A stretch of DNA of 64,000 nucleotides from NCBI RefSeq assembly GCF_029893105.1, contig NZ_JARXWG010000003.1:124001-188000 (forward strand). Reading direction: 5' to 3'. Of this stretch, positions 25,737-35,904 are shown piece after piece. Origin of the DNA: Parabacteroides sp. PF5-9 (GTDB lineage: Bacteria > Bacteroidota > Bacteroidia > Bacteroidales > Tannerellaceae). Made by a program: the position numbers and the translations under genes. Below the pieces are notes generated by a model. The model saw only the letters and a list, made by a program, of their open reading frames with translations, searched no databases and was not told the DNA's origin. Each line of letters opens with the position of its first letter. Positions within the stretch are counted from its first letter, which is position 1.

Positions 25737-28079
25737 TTATTTGATCACCATCACTTTGGTAACGACGCTTTCACCGGCTTCCGGTGTATGTGCCAATACC
25801 AGATAAATACCCGTAGCCACACGGTCACCCCGTTTATTCCTGCAATTCCAGGTATATTGTCCGCCCAATGATTTGCCTTGGATGATAATGTTCCCGCTGA
25901 TATCCGTAATTTTTATATTCGAATCGGCCATCAGTCCGGTGATAGTCACTTGATCGTATTCTGGTCGTACAGGATTAGGGTAAGCATATACCTCCGAATA
26001 ACTTTCGCTTCCGGTAGTTGCTCCACTCATATACGACACAATACCTTTGTCTGTTCCGATAAAGACTTCGCCTGTCGCGTCATTGATCGCAATACTTTTT
26101 ATGTTGTTTGAGATCAAGCCGGAGTTGGCGGTTGTAAATTCTTCGATAATCTCAGAACCGTCTTCCGACAAAACAATCACACCGGCGGTTTCTGTTCCCA
26201 GCCATTTCCGGTTACTTCCATCAACAGCTATTGCTTTCACATTTTCACTGTCCAGAAAATAATAAGGCAGTCCGTCTTCTCCCGTGCGGATAATTCTTCT
26301 AACTAACAAATTCCTGTCTGCAAGCAACGCATTGGCGGGGTTTTCACAAATCAGCGGACCCACATTCGTTCCGATCCAGACCACACCATTTTTATCCTCT
26401 GTGATACAGTAATAAAATGAGGCGTCTACACTTTGTTGTTGCCCGTTAGACATCATATTGAATTTAGAGACAAAACGGGTATAATCGTCTGATGTATCCT
26501 CAATAGTGCCATTGTCGTCAAAAATCAATACACCGTTATTTCTGTTTTCATCTGTACGAAGCAGGTTGACCCATTTATGATTATTACGGGTGATCAGTAT
26601 CTTGTCGATAATATATTCCGCATTTAACCGGGCATAATCACTGTTGCCGACCGAAGAGATCTTGGCCCATTTTCCATCGGATTTAAGAATCCGGATCGGG
26701 TCGTTAACCTCGCTATTGGTCATCCAAAGGTTATTGTTTTTGTCGAAACAGAGGCCATCCATGCGCACATTGGTTTCTTTACTGCTTTGGGAGGTTAGTC
26801 CGCCATTCGTATTGGTATGATCGTACATTCGGACAAACTCATTCTTTTCGAATTCAAAGATCCCATACCGCCAGGTTGATGCGAAATAACGATTCTCATT
26901 CTGTGGGTCTACAGCGACGCTGGTCACATCTCTGAATTTTGTTCCACTTTGTTGTTCAATTAATTTTTCATCAAAATTATACCATTTATTATCCTCATAC
27001 ACCATAAGTGTGCCGGGGTAATTACTGGGTGAAAGCCACCGGTCTCCACCAGCTACCATTAGTTTCTCTTTGTGGAATTTCAAAAAAGCAGCATATTCAC
27101 GTTTAGGGCTGTTTATGGTTATGTCGGAGAGGATAATTTCATAATTATTCCCACTCTTTTTGATCCCTTTTAATCCGTCTTCTCCAGCGGCAATCCAGTA
27201 GGTATCCTGTTCTTTGAGTGAGGCGATATCATGAATTGTTCCTGTGCTCACCTTGTCATAATCTTCAACCGAAGTATAGATATAAGCTGCAGTGTTGGTA
27301 TAGGCGATCAATTGTCCGTTTTGAACGGTCATTCCTTTCAACTCTTTCCCTGTACGAAGCGTTTTCATCGAACCGTTTGCTTGACGGTAGTAGATCCCAT
27401 TCTCTTTTACAAAGAAAAAAAGCATATCCTGAAACAGACAGATTTGATGAATCTCTTTTTCGTTATTATCGGACAGACCGAATACTTCAGTATTCCAATT
27501 ACCAATATCAACCAGATTATCCTTTAAATTTCCACGCAATACTCCTTTGTCGGTTGCAGCATAGATCATATCTTTATTCAGACAAACAGCATAGACTGCG
27601 TTGTTTAAACGATACGTCTCTGCTATTTCCTCTTTTTTCATATCCACACAGATCACCCCAAACTCTGCCGCGAGATAAGCAAATTCATTGTGGAAATAGA
27701 GATTATTAATAGTCTTATCCTGTATGTTCGTGTTATTCATCAAGGCCGGAATATTATATATTCGCTCACTCATCAGGTCGATATTTCCATTCGAATAACA
27801 CACGATTAATTTGTCGACCTCCGCATTGTACCCTAACTGCGTAATTTGTGTATCGCTTAGTCCATCTATTTTAGAGTAAGTCTGAATCGTTTTACTTGCA
27901 TCTTTACTGACGCTGTATAACGATCCGTCGGCTACAGCAAAAACATAATTGTTCCCTTCGGCGACTTTGGTGGTGGTGTGATACGGTAAATACGTTTGCC
28001 ATGTGCCCACCCCCTGAGCAGAGAGACTCGGTAGCGAGGTGATTAAAAATAAGATGGGATAGATCAATTTTTTCATCAT
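25737..28079 (-). CDS. porZ: PorZ-like type IX secretion protein (beta-propeller with T9SS sorting domain)
   Basis: This 780-residue secreted protein (signal MMKKLIYPILFLITSLPSLSA) has an N-terminal PorZ-type propeller (VGTWQTYLPYHTTTKVAEGN), more two-component-regulator-type propeller blades (GVVWIGTNVGPLI, NRKWLGTETAGVIVL, GEVFIGTDKGIVSYM), and a C-terminal T9SS type A domain (YAYPNPVRPEYDQVTITGL ... TKVMVIK). Length and order match P. gingivalis PorZ, which supports attachment of cargo to A-LPS at the cell surface. It follows rdgB directly. The homology call is from domain order and motif recall. Confidence 0.83.
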   Translation of the reverse strand: MMKKLIYPILFLITSLPSLSAQGVGTWQTYLPYHTTTKVAEGNNYVFAVADGSLYSVSKDASKTIQTYSKIDGLSDTQITQLGYNAEVDKLIVCYSNGNIDLMSERIYNIPALMNNTNIQDKTINNLYFHNEFAYLAAEFGVICVDMKKEEIAETYRLNNAVYAVCLNKDMIYAATDKGVLRGNLKDNLVDIGNWNTEVFGLSDNNEKEIHQICLFQDMLFFFVKENGIYYRQANGSMKTLRTGKELKGMTVQNGQLIAYTNTAAYIYTSVEDYDKVSTGTIHDIASLKEQDTYWIAAGEDGLKGIKKSGNNYEIILSDITINSPKREYAAFLKFHKEKLMVAGGDRWLSPSNYPGTLMVYEDNKWYNFDEKLIEQQSGTKFRDVTSVAVDPQNENRYFASTWRYGIFEFEKNEFVRMYDHTNTNGGLTSQSSKETNVRMDGLCFDKNNNLWMTNSEVNDPIRILKSDGKWAKISSVGNSDYARLNAEYIIDKILITRNNHKWVNLLRTDENRNNGVLIFDDNGTIEDTSDDYTRFVSKFNMMSNGQQQSVDASFYYCITEDKNGVVWIGTNVGPLICENPANALLADRNLLVRRIIRTGEDGLPYYFLDSENVKAIAVDGSNRKWLGTETAGVIVLSEDGSEIIEEFTTANSGLISNNIKSIAINDATGEVFIGTDKGIVSYMSGATTGSESYSEVYAYPNPVRPEYDQVTITGLMADSNIKITDISGNIIIQGKSLGGQYTWNCRNKRGDRVATGIYLVLAHTPEAGESVVTKVMVIK

Positions 28080-28661
28080 TTATTCGGATATAGTGGATAA
28101 AAATGCGGCCAACTTACGAACGGCCAATGCACGGTGGCTAATCTGATTTTTAATATCACTACCCAGTTCGGCAAAAGTCTGTTCATACCCGTCGGGTACA
28201 AAGATAGGGTCATATCCGAAACCGGTATTCCCGCGTTTGTCGGCTATGATACGACCGTTTATGACTCCTTCAAACAGATGTTGTTCTCCGTTGATCAAGA
28301 GGGCAATGACCGTGCGAAACCTGGCTTTGCGATTAGTCTCACCTTTCAGGTTTTCCAATAATTTAAGCATATTCGCTTCCGCACTGTGCTCCGGACCGGC
28401 ATAACGGGCTGAATAAACTCCCGGTGCATTGTCTAACGCCTCTACTTCTAATCCGGTATCATCGGCGAAACAATCCAATCCGAACCGCTCCTTGATGTAT
28501 TCTGCCTTCTGTAGGGCATTCCCTTCCAGTGTTTCGGCTGTTTCAGGAATTTCATCATAACAATTGATTTCGGATAAAGAGACCAATGAGATAGCAGACG
28601 GTGTGATCTGTTTTACCTCTTCTAATTTGTGTATATTATTCGTTGCAAAAACCAGTTTCAT
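28080..28661 (-). CDS. rdgB: Non-canonical purine NTP pyrophosphatase (RdgB/HAM1)
   Basis: This enzyme hydrolyses ITP, dITP and XTP to monophosphates, keeping deaminated purines out of nucleic acids. The start at 28661 ([17 protein letters not shown]) puts the conserved N-terminal FATNN-K motif at the beginning; the in-frame extension to 28685 (MLFYYTTD) is unlikely. Other motifs are [31 protein letters not shown] and [10 protein letters not shown]. The product has 193 residues. Confidence 0.95.
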   Translation of the reverse strand: MKLVFATNNIHKLEEVKQITPSAISLVSLSEINCYDEIPETAETLEGNALQKAEYIKERFGLDCFADDTGLEVEALDNAPGVYSARYAGPEHSAEANMLKLLENLKGETNRKARFRTVIALLINGEQHLFEGVINGRIIADKRGNTGFGYDPIFVPDGYEQTFAELGSDIKNQISHRALAVRKLAAFLSTISE

Positions 28662-28675
28662 ATCTGTTGTATAAT

Positions 28676-28722
28676 AAAAAAGCACTTTTGTACGATCTAT
28701 ATAACGTAGAAAAGTGCTTTTA
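28676..28722 (-). terminator. Terminator after yitT
   Basis: On the minus strand AAAAGCACTTTT pairs with AAAAGTGCTTTT around a loop of about 20 bases, followed by further T. It separates leuS-yitT from rdgB. Confidence 0.8.
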
Positions 28723-28740
28723 ATTGTTTGATAATTTCCT

Positions 28741-29616
28741 TTATGTCTTTATTTGATCAAAGCCTTCACCGTATACTCCACGCACAATACTTTGCGAAAT
28801 AAAAGCCTGTGGATCGACCTCTTTGATCAACCGGAAAATAGTGAGCGATTCAGATTTCTTGGCTAAGAGAACGACCACTTTGGTCGGCTTCTGAGAGTAT
28901 CCGCCTACGCCGTCGAGCAAGGTACAGCCCCGTCCCAGATCTTTTAGAATCCGTTCGGTGATCTCATCATATTTCTGTGAGAAAATAAGAAATTGAACCG
29001 ACTGGCGGTTGGCATTGATGATCCGGTCGAGCACGTAATTGTTGACACCCATTTCTACAAAACCATATACGATCTTATCGATATCCTGAAAAAGAATGTA
29101 GGAGGAGGCGATAATCACAAAGTCGAACATCAACAATCCGGTACCGATCGATACGTTCTTATATTTGTTGATAATTGCCGCAAGAATATCGGTTCCACCG
29201 GTACTCCCATTCGCCGCAAAGATCAATCCCAGTCCTGTACCGCAAATGGCACCTCCGATAATGATCGACATGAAGATCTCCCCCTGAATAAGCGGGACGC
29301 CCCCAAACAACCATTCAAAGAACGAAAGCGAAGCGGATAAAGAGATGACACCGAAGATCGTTTTTATCAGGAATTTATATCCCAATATTTTAAACGCAAA
29401 GGCCAATAAAAAGGCATTGATTACAAAATAAGAGATCGATACCGGAATGTTGGTGGCGTAAAAGATTAATGCGCTCACCCCGCTCACTCCACCGATCACA
29501 ATCTCATTGGAAAGGATAAATCCGTTAAATCCAAACCCGTATAAAAGGGTTCCGAAGAAGATGATCACATAATCCTGAATATAGACGTATCCTTTTCGAA
29601 TCTGTTTGGTTACCAT
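28741..29616 (-). CDS. YitT family membrane protein
   Basis: This 291-residue protein has about five to six membrane helices in the N-terminal 200 residues ([36 protein letters not shown], and a conserved [12 protein letters not shown] motif) and a C-terminal cytoplasmic DUF2179 domain ([20 protein letters not shown]). Its function is not established. One base separates it from the leuS stop, so it is transcribed after leuS. Confidence 0.92.
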   Translation of the reverse strand: MVTKQIRKGYVYIQDYVIIFFGTLLYGFGFNGFILSNEIVIGGVSGVSALIFYATNIPVSISYFVINAFLLAFAFKILGYKFLIKTIFGVISLSASLSFFEWLFGGVPLIQGEIFMSIIIGGAICGTGLGLIFAANGSTGGTDILAAIINKYKNVSIGTGLLMFDFVIIASSYILFQDIDKIVYGFVEMGVNNYVLDRIINANRQSVQFLIFSQKYDEITERILKDLGRGCTLLDGVGGYSQKPTKVVVLLAKKSESLTIFRLIKEVDPQAFISQSIVRGVYGEGFDQIKT

Positions 29617-29617
29617 C

Positions 29618-32458
29618 TTAAATCACAATGTTGACAATTTTACCGGGAACGACAATCACCTTTTTAGGTGTTTTGCCTTCCATCCATTTCGCGGAATTCT
29701 CATGGCCGAGTACAGCCTGTTCAACATCTTCTTTCTTCATATCAGCCGGAAGTTCCAGATTATAACGGGCTTTACCGTTGAAAGAGACGGCGTAAACAAC
29801 ACTATTTTCTTTCAGATACTCTTCGTTGTGTTGTGGCCATTGGGCATCACAGATCGTTGTCTGATGTCCCAGTGTATGCCATAACTCCTCACAGATATGA
29901 GGTGCAAATGGCGCTAAGACGATCAATAATTGTTCCAGAATGTCGTGTTTATAACATTTCAGAGCAGTCAACTCATTCAGACAAATCATAAATGCACTGA
30001 CAGAGGTATTGAATGAAAAATGTTCAATATCCCAAGTTGCCTTTTTGATCAGTTTATGTAATACTTTGAGTTCCTCTGCCGTAGGGGTTTCTTTTGTCAC
30101 CTGATAGTGACCTGCCCGGTCATAGAATAATCCCCAGACCTTTTTCAGAAAACGGAATACACCGTCAATACCGTTCGTATCCCAAGGTTTGGACTGTTCC
30201 AATGGACCAAGGAACATTTCGTATAAACGTAATGTGTCGGCACCGTATTTATCGGCAATCAGATCGGGATTGACTACATTGTGGTATGATTTCGACATTT
30301 TTTCGACTGTCCATCCGCAGATATATTTTCCGTCTTCCAGGACAAAATCGGCTGTTTTGTACTCCGGAATCCAGTTGCGAAACGCTTCAATGTCCAGGAT
30401 ATCGTTATTGACAATATTGACATCCACATGAAGCGGAGTCACCTCGTAATCCTCTTTCAGATTTAGGGATACAAACTTATTCGTTCCGTTTATGCGATAG
30501 ACAAAGTTGGAACGTCCCTGTATCATGCCCTGGTTAATCAGTTTCTTAAACGGTTCGTCATCATGGATAACTCCCAGGTCAAATAAGAACTTATTCCAGA
30601 AACGGCTATAGATCAAATGCCCTGTTGCATGCTCGGTTCCTCCCAGATAAAGGTCGACATTCCGCCAGTATGCATTGATATTTTTATCCACCAATGCCTG
30701 ATCGTTATGCGGATCCTCATACCGGATATAATAAGCCGAAGAACCGGCAAACCCCGGCATGGTGTTCAACTCAAGCGGGAAGATCGTTTTGTGATCTATT
30801 TTTGAGTTTTCAGCCACTTCACCTTTTACGGTATCCCATGCCCATTTAGTCGCATTTCCCAATGGAGGCTCACCGGTTGCTGTCGGAAGGAATTTATCGA
30901 CATCCGGCAATTTCAACGGCAGTTTATCCAGTGGTAACATCTGCGGCAGACCATCCGCATCATAATAGACCGGGAATGGTTCACCCCAATAACGCTGACG
31001 ACTGAAAATTGCATCGCGCAAACGGAAATTGACTTTGACACGTCCTAATCCTTTCTCTTCAATATAGCTTTTGGTCTTAGCGATAGCCTCTTGAACTTCC
31101 AGGCCGTTCAAATCGAGACCGCCTTCTCTCTCTTTCCCTTTTTGAGGAGAGTTCATCATGCGTCCTTCTTTGGCGTCAAAACTTTCTTCGGAGACATCAC
31201 ACCCTTCGATCAACGGAATGATTGGCAAATTAAAATGTTTGGCAAACGCGTAGTCGCGACTGTCGTGTGCCGGAACAGCCATAATGGCGCCTGTTCCGTA
31301 TCCGGCCAATACATAATCGCTGATCCAAATCGGAATATCATCGTTTGTTATCGGATTCTTCGCATAAGCGCCGGAGAATACCCCAGTTACTTTACGATCA
31401 GCAATACGTTCGCGTTCGGTTTTTTTCTTTGTAGCCGTTTTATAGGCTTCAACGGCCGCTTTTTGATCCGCTGTAGTTAACAGGTCGACTAATTCACTTT
31501 CAGGAGCCAAAACCATAAAAGTTGCTCCGAAAATGGTGTCGGCACGGGTGGTAAAGATGGTAAAGGAGCCCTCCTGTGGGGGGGAGAGGTGAAATACAAT
31601 CTCTGCCCCTTCACTCCGTCCGATCCAATTACGCTGGGTGTCTTTCAAAGAGTCTGTCCAGTCGATCGTATCCAGACCATCTAGTAAACGCTGTGCGTAA
31701 GCCGATACTCGCAAGCACCATTGGCGCATCATTTTCTGTTCAACTGGATGACCGCCACGTTCAGAGACCCCATTGACCACTTCGTCGTTGGCCAATACCG
31801 TACCTAAAGCAGAGCACCAGTTAACCATGGTATCGCCCAGATAAGCCAGGCGGTAGTTGAGTAATATTTCTTGTTTCTCTTTTTCGTTTTTCGCTTTCCA
31901 TTCGTCGGCCGTAAAAGATAATTCACAACCACAGGCAACACGTAAGGGGGCTGATCCGACTTGTTCAAAAGCATCGATTAACTCTTCAATCGGACGAGCC
32001 TGCTGTGAATCATAGCAATAGTAACTATTGAACATCTTGATAAAAGCCCATTGTGTCCAATGATAATAATCCGGTTCCGATGTCCGGACTTCACGGCTCC
32101 AGTCGAAACTGAACCCGATCTTATCTAATTGTTCCCGATAGCGTTCAATATTTTTGTCCGTCGTTATGGCCGGATGCTGACCGGTCTGTATGGCATATTG
32201 CTCGGCGGGAAGTCCGTAAGCATCATATCCCATTGGATGCAATACATTGAAGCCTTGCAAACGTTTGTAACGGGAATAAATATCAGAGGCGATATAGCCG
32301 AGTGGGTGCCCGACATGTAGTCCGGCTCCGGAGGGATAAGGAAACATATCCAATACGTAATATTTGGGTTTACCCGACTCTTCTTTGACTTTATAAACAC
32401 CGTTGGCTTTCCAGTCCTGTTGCCATCTTTTCTCAATCTCTCTGAAATCGTATTCCAT
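29618..32458 (-). CDS. leuS: Leucyl-tRNA synthetase
   Basis: This 946-residue class I synthetase charges tRNA-Leu. Motifs: the HIGH-type signature HVGHPLGY following YPSGAGL near residue 45, the CP1 editing domain with [14 protein letters not shown], and the KMSKS loop [11 protein letters not shown] near residue 725. The C-terminal anticodon-binding and LeuS-specific domains are intact. It is first of the leuS-yitT pair. Confidence 0.98.
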   Translation of the reverse strand: MEYDFREIEKRWQQDWKANGVYKVKEESGKPKYYVLDMFPYPSGAGLHVGHPLGYIASDIYSRYKRLQGFNVLHPMGYDAYGLPAEQYAIQTGQHPAITTDKNIERYREQLDKIGFSFDWSREVRTSEPDYYHWTQWAFIKMFNSYYCYDSQQARPIEELIDAFEQVGSAPLRVACGCELSFTADEWKAKNEKEKQEILLNYRLAYLGDTMVNWCSALGTVLANDEVVNGVSERGGHPVEQKMMRQWCLRVSAYAQRLLDGLDTIDWTDSLKDTQRNWIGRSEGAEIVFHLSPPQEGSFTIFTTRADTIFGATFMVLAPESELVDLLTTADQKAAVEAYKTATKKKTERERIADRKVTGVFSGAYAKNPITNDDIPIWISDYVLAGYGTGAIMAVPAHDSRDYAFAKHFNLPIIPLIEGCDVSEESFDAKEGRMMNSPQKGKEREGGLDLNGLEVQEAIAKTKSYIEEKGLGRVKVNFRLRDAIFSRQRYWGEPFPVYYDADGLPQMLPLDKLPLKLPDVDKFLPTATGEPPLGNATKWAWDTVKGEVAENSKIDHKTIFPLELNTMPGFAGSSAYYIRYEDPHNDQALVDKNINAYWRNVDLYLGGTEHATGHLIYSRFWNKFLFDLGVIHDDEPFKKLINQGMIQGRSNFVYRINGTNKFVSLNLKEDYEVTPLHVDVNIVNNDILDIEAFRNWIPEYKTADFVLEDGKYICGWTVEKMSKSYHNVVNPDLIADKYGADTLRLYEMFLGPLEQSKPWDTNGIDGVFRFLKKVWGLFYDRAGHYQVTKETPTAEELKVLHKLIKKATWDIEHFSFNTSVSAFMICLNELTALKCYKHDILEQLLIVLAPFAPHICEELWHTLGHQTTICDAQWPQHNEEYLKENSVVYAVSFNGKARYNLELPADMKKEDVEQAVLGHENSAKWMEGKTPKKVIVVPGKIVNIVI

Positions 32459-32608
32459 TGCTAATCACTCTTTAAGTGTGTAACGTTATCATTTTAGAGC
32501 CACAAAGTTAGTGAATTATTTGCTCGGTTGATGTTTTTGGGAATAAGATAAGAGCGCTTTATAAAACCATTCGATTGTTTGTCATGAAAAAACAGCATGG
32601 TAAATTCG

Positions 32609-32690
32609 TTTGACAACTGTCAAATGATCATTCCACAATTGTGAAACAATCATTCGACAATTGTCAAACGATCATTTGATAATTATCGAT
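32609..32690. repeat. Palindrome array with exact 22-bp period (TTGACAATTGTCAA type)
   Basis: Four near-palindromic 16-mers start at 32609, 32631, 32653 and 32675: TTTGACAACTGTCAAA, TTCCACAATTGTGAAA, TTCGACAATTGTCAAA and TTTGATAATTATCGAT. The first three are separated from the next by 6-bp spacers (TGATCA, CAATCA, CGATCA). The array lies between the divergent leuS and 32869 genes, about 85 bp upstream of the latter's -33 box. The rest of the 410-bp gap has a leuS leader and the promoter listed next. Confidence 0.85.
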
Positions 32691-32774
32691 CGATTTTTCT
32701 GTTCAGCACAAAAGAGAAAACCGCGAGCATCTCCGGATGAAACGGTCGAAACGATGAAAATTAAGATTTAGATA

Positions 32775-32804
32775 TTTGACTTACTGGATTTTTATGTAAG
32801 TTTG
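32775..32804 (+). promoter_or_regulatory. Promoter of the 32869 secreted protein gene
   Basis: TTTG (32775-32778) and TAAGTTTG (32797-32804) are spaced 18 bp apart, fitting the Bacteroidetes consensus, and lie 65 bp before the ATG. Confidence 0.7.
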
Positions 32805-32868
32805 TAGCTATACATTTGTCATTTTAAGAATGGCAACTATGGAATAATCAAATTTAACGAAATAGCTT

Positions 32869-34473
32869 ATGAACGTGAAATTCAGACGAATTGCAGGCCT
32901 GTTCGTATTGGGATGGATGTCTGCGACAATGGGAGTAGTAGGGCAGGAGTTGATGCATTCTGTCGCATTAGTGGTGGAGAATGGCAATGATCAGGCCGGG
33001 AAAAAGGTGGTGACCTATTCGGAACCGCTCTCGAATAATTTTCTGCGATCGGTACAGTCTGCTCCGGATAGTTCGATGGTGTTTAATGCGGATGGGAGTC
33101 GTTCGGAAAAGGTCGTAAACATTTATGACAACAATAAATGTTTGTTGGAGCAGCTGACTTACCGTTGGAATAGTGAAGGAGAGAATTGGGCGCCTTATAG
33201 CAAATATGAAAATGAGTATGATGAGCAGAACAGAGTGATTGCCCGATCGAACTATACCTGGAGTGATGCAGCGTGGAGCCAAGAGACAAAGGTGGTGTAT
33301 GAATATGAGGCGCAGAAAGTGATCGATTATTATTATATCGGTTCGTATAGTACTGAACAGGCATTGATGAAAATGGTCAATACGTACAATGAACAGGGTC
33401 AAAAATATTTGTCGGTAGGGTATGTCTGGGATCCGGAATCCAATACTTGGAAAGAAGGAGGTTGTGAATGGAAGAATGGTTCGAGTTACACGATCTTTAA
33501 AGGGGAATATGCGTATGATGAAGTCGGTAATAACACGTTCACCTTGGAATATCACTATCAATTAGATGCGGAAGAACCGTATTGGCGGGAGACAAACAAA
33601 ACAACCCAGGCGTTTGATGCCAACGGAAATATCATTTACAGGAAGAATTTGAATCATAATGAAGCCGATCAATGGGTGGTGAATAGTATCGCGAAATACG
33701 CTTATCGGTATAATCAGGACGAAAGTATCGCTGCTTATCAACTGTTTATTTCGGATAGCGAAAACAACGCACCTCATTTCTCAACATATACCGTTTATTA
33801 TCCGAATGATCTCAAGCAGGCTGTAGAAGTCCAACCTGCCGTTTCGGTAGATGAATCGAATAAAGGTCGTTTTGGTTTGAGTTTCACCTTGCCGACAGAG
33901 GCCAATCTTACCGGTTCATTTATCGTAGAATTCCCCGAAGGGATCACTTTGGATGAGCGCGAGACAAAATTGACAGACGCATTGGCTGAAGGTTTCGACC
34001 TGTTTGTCACTTCGCAAGAGGGGAATAAATGGCTGATCGAAATAGAGACAAAAGGCCTTCGTTCGGAATCGGCTAATACCCTTCTGAAGATTATGGATAT
34101 CGCTTATGTTGTGGATGAAATGTTGGCCAAAGGTGATTATCAGGCGCAGTTGAAAGCGGTCGACCTGACCGTCGGCGACGGTTCGACCATTTCGGAAGAG
34201 AGCCTCCCGGTTACAATTGAGGTAGAACGCCAGGGTACGGATAAGAATAAAGAGATCGTAAATAATTCGGTGAATACGTATGTTTTTGAAAATGTGTTGA
34301 CCGTTTATAGTGATTATGCAGAGCAGATCGACATATACACTCTTTCAGGACAAAAGATCCATACTGCAACAAAAGAACAAGGAACGTACAGTTGCTCAAT
34401 CACATTACCGGCTCAAAATATCCTGATCGTAAAAGGTAGTTCGGGTTGGGAACGGAAAGTGATTTGTAAATAG
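32869..34473 (+). CDS. Secreted repeat protein with probable T9SS-type C-terminus
   Basis: This 534-residue protein has a signal peptide (MNVKFRRIAGLFVLGWMSATMGVVGQ). Residues about 75-310 contain imperfect repeats of roughly 40 residues built on a Tyr-Asp/Asn-x-x-Gly/Asn turn and aromatic strands (NEYDEQNRVIARSNYTWSDA, NTYNEQGQKYLSVGYVWDPE, FDANGNIIYRKNLNHNEADQ). A beta-sandwich-like segment follows. The last ~75 residues (TVYSDYAEQIDIYTLSGQKI ... WERKVICK) look like a type IX sorting domain. It is probably surface-exposed or released; no function is recognised. It is a single gene with its own promoter and terminator. Confidence 0.75.
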   Translation: MNVKFRRIAGLFVLGWMSATMGVVGQELMHSVALVVENGNDQAGKKVVTYSEPLSNNFLRSVQSAPDSSMVFNADGSRSEKVVNIYDNNKCLLEQLTYRWNSEGENWAPYSKYENEYDEQNRVIARSNYTWSDAAWSQETKVVYEYEAQKVIDYYYIGSYSTEQALMKMVNTYNEQGQKYLSVGYVWDPESNTWKEGGCEWKNGSSYTIFKGEYAYDEVGNNTFTLEYHYQLDAEEPYWRETNKTTQAFDANGNIIYRKNLNHNEADQWVVNSIAKYAYRYNQDESIAAYQLFISDSENNAPHFSTYTVYYPNDLKQAVEVQPAVSVDESNKGRFGLSFTLPTEANLTGSFIVEFPEGITLDERETKLTDALAEGFDLFVTSQEGNKWLIEIETKGLRSESANTLLKIMDIAYVVDEMLAKGDYQAQLKAVDLTVGDGSTISEESLPVTIEVERQGTDKNKEIVNNSVNTYVFENVLTVYSDYAEQIDIYTLSGQKIHTATKEQGTYSCSITLPAQNILIVKGSSGWERKVICK

Positions 34474-34530
34474 AGTACGGTGTAATAACCGACAAAGAAA
34501 GTAAATCGTCCGGAAAGGACGTTTCAGTTG

Positions 34531-34568
34531 AGCCCGGAGTAGACATTAGTTGCTCCGGGCTAAATGTT
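34531..34568 (+). terminator. Terminator after the 32869 gene
   Basis: AGCCCGGAG (34531-34539) pairs with CTCCGGGCT (34553-34561), followed by AAATGTTTTA. It lies between convergent genes, but its T tract is weak. Confidence 0.65.
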
Positions 34569-34616
34569 TTATGGTTGGTCAAAGTTTTGAAGTAATCACC
34601 TTTCGGATTTTCGTTT

Positions 34617-35885
34617 TTAGAATTTGTATTGCAGCCGCAGTGTGAACACATTGTCTTTTCTGTTTTCGGTATAATCGGTGAGATGAATGGTCTTTTCGTT
34701 ATTGTTGATCTCATAATACGCTTGTAGGCGGAGATAATCGGTCGCTTTCCAAAGTAGACCGAAACCAAAGGTGTTTTTAGATAAATCGACAGCTGTAGTA
34801 CGATTTAGTCCGATTTCATCGCGACTTACTTGGGTGTTGGGGTCAAACCAATCATACTTGAAGAGGGCGGAGAGGGGGAGTTTGCCCAAATCTTGAACAA
34901 AAAGGACGTATCCACCGCAGAAATTACGAATATAGGTGTCGGTAGCGAAAAGTGATGATTGATTCGGACTTTTATGACTAAACTCGTTACCGGGTTGTTG
35001 ACCGAACAGGTATTCGGCTCTGAGTTGGGACGTTCCTAAAACGGTAGTTAGACTCGCCTGGAGATCGACCCCGAAATATTCCCGTTTGGCAAATTTTCCG
35101 ATATGCTCCAAGTTGTTATCAACGATAAAGCTTTTCCCATGTATCGTATAGATATGTTCCGTACCTTGAAAGACTCCTCCATAATAGTAGGAGATACCTC
35201 CTCCAAGACTGAAATAGTCACCAATATCTTTATTCCCGGATAAATGTCCGATAAAATCTTTTCGGTTGTCTGTTTCCGGTTTGATACCGTTTCCTGCAAA
35301 TAATCCGGCTTCCAGTTTTAGGAAGTGGAACGGAGAGGTCTGAACCGGTTGTAATTGAAGCATAACACCCAGGTCGCGCTCATCCGGGAACAGGGTCTGA
35401 AAGATGGTCGATCGTTCGGGAACTTCCCGGCGGGAAGAGGAGTAGCTGATCTCATTTCCGAACGGACGGTCGAATAGACCTCCTTTTAATTGAATGGAAC
35501 CAACCCACGGGTCTTTGATATTCAGATAGGCATCTTTTATGCCAACTCCTTTTTCCGTCAGATCGAGTTGAAAGACGGCGGAAGCGATTTTTTCTTCATA
35601 CGCCAGTTTGATACGTCCCCGGCGAATACCGATCCGGTTAAATGATTTATCCAGGTTTACATTAGAACTACCCACCCGGAGTGTTGCATTGGGTTCTCCC
35701 CATTGTATCTGAGTCTGGATATACCCGGAGATTTTGATCTTTTGAATTCTTTTTACCGTTTCCTGAAAGCGTAGGAGTTGTTCTTGAGAAGGTCGATCAA
35801 TCGTATCGGAAACGTGTTCTTGTTGTTGTCCGGTAATAGAACACGTCCAAAATAAACAATAAAACAGTATGACCTTATTTCTCAT
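34617..35885 (-). CDS. Outer-membrane porin of the phosphate-selective OprO/OprP type
   Basis: This 422-residue protein has a signal peptide (MRNKVILFYCLFWTCSITGQ) and then a beta-barrel with alternating hydrophobic strands ending in a C-terminal Phe (FTLRLQYKF), as usual for outer-membrane barrels. The strand FNRIGIRRGRIKLAYEEKIA and the early GYIQTQIQW resemble OprP/OprO family porins. It lies 19 bp after the porW-like gene. Substrate selectivity is not known. Confidence 0.82.
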   Translation of the reverse strand: MRNKVILFYCLFWTCSITGQQQEHVSDTIDRPSQEQLLRFQETVKRIQKIKISGYIQTQIQWGEPNATLRVGSSNVNLDKSFNRIGIRRGRIKLAYEEKIASAVFQLDLTEKGVGIKDAYLNIKDPWVGSIQLKGGLFDRPFGNEISYSSSRREVPERSTIFQTLFPDERDLGVMLQLQPVQTSPFHFLKLEAGLFAGNGIKPETDNRKDFIGHLSGNKDIGDYFSLGGGISYYYGGVFQGTEHIYTIHGKSFIVDNNLEHIGKFAKREYFGVDLQASLTTVLGTSQLRAEYLFGQQPGNEFSHKSPNQSSLFATDTYIRNFCGGYVLFVQDLGKLPLSALFKYDWFDPNTQVSRDEIGLNRTTAVDLSKNTFGFGLLWKATDYLRLQAYYEINNNEKTIHLTDYTENRKDNVFTLRLQYKF

Positions 35886-35904
35886 GGCTCTTTCTGAATT
35901 TACC

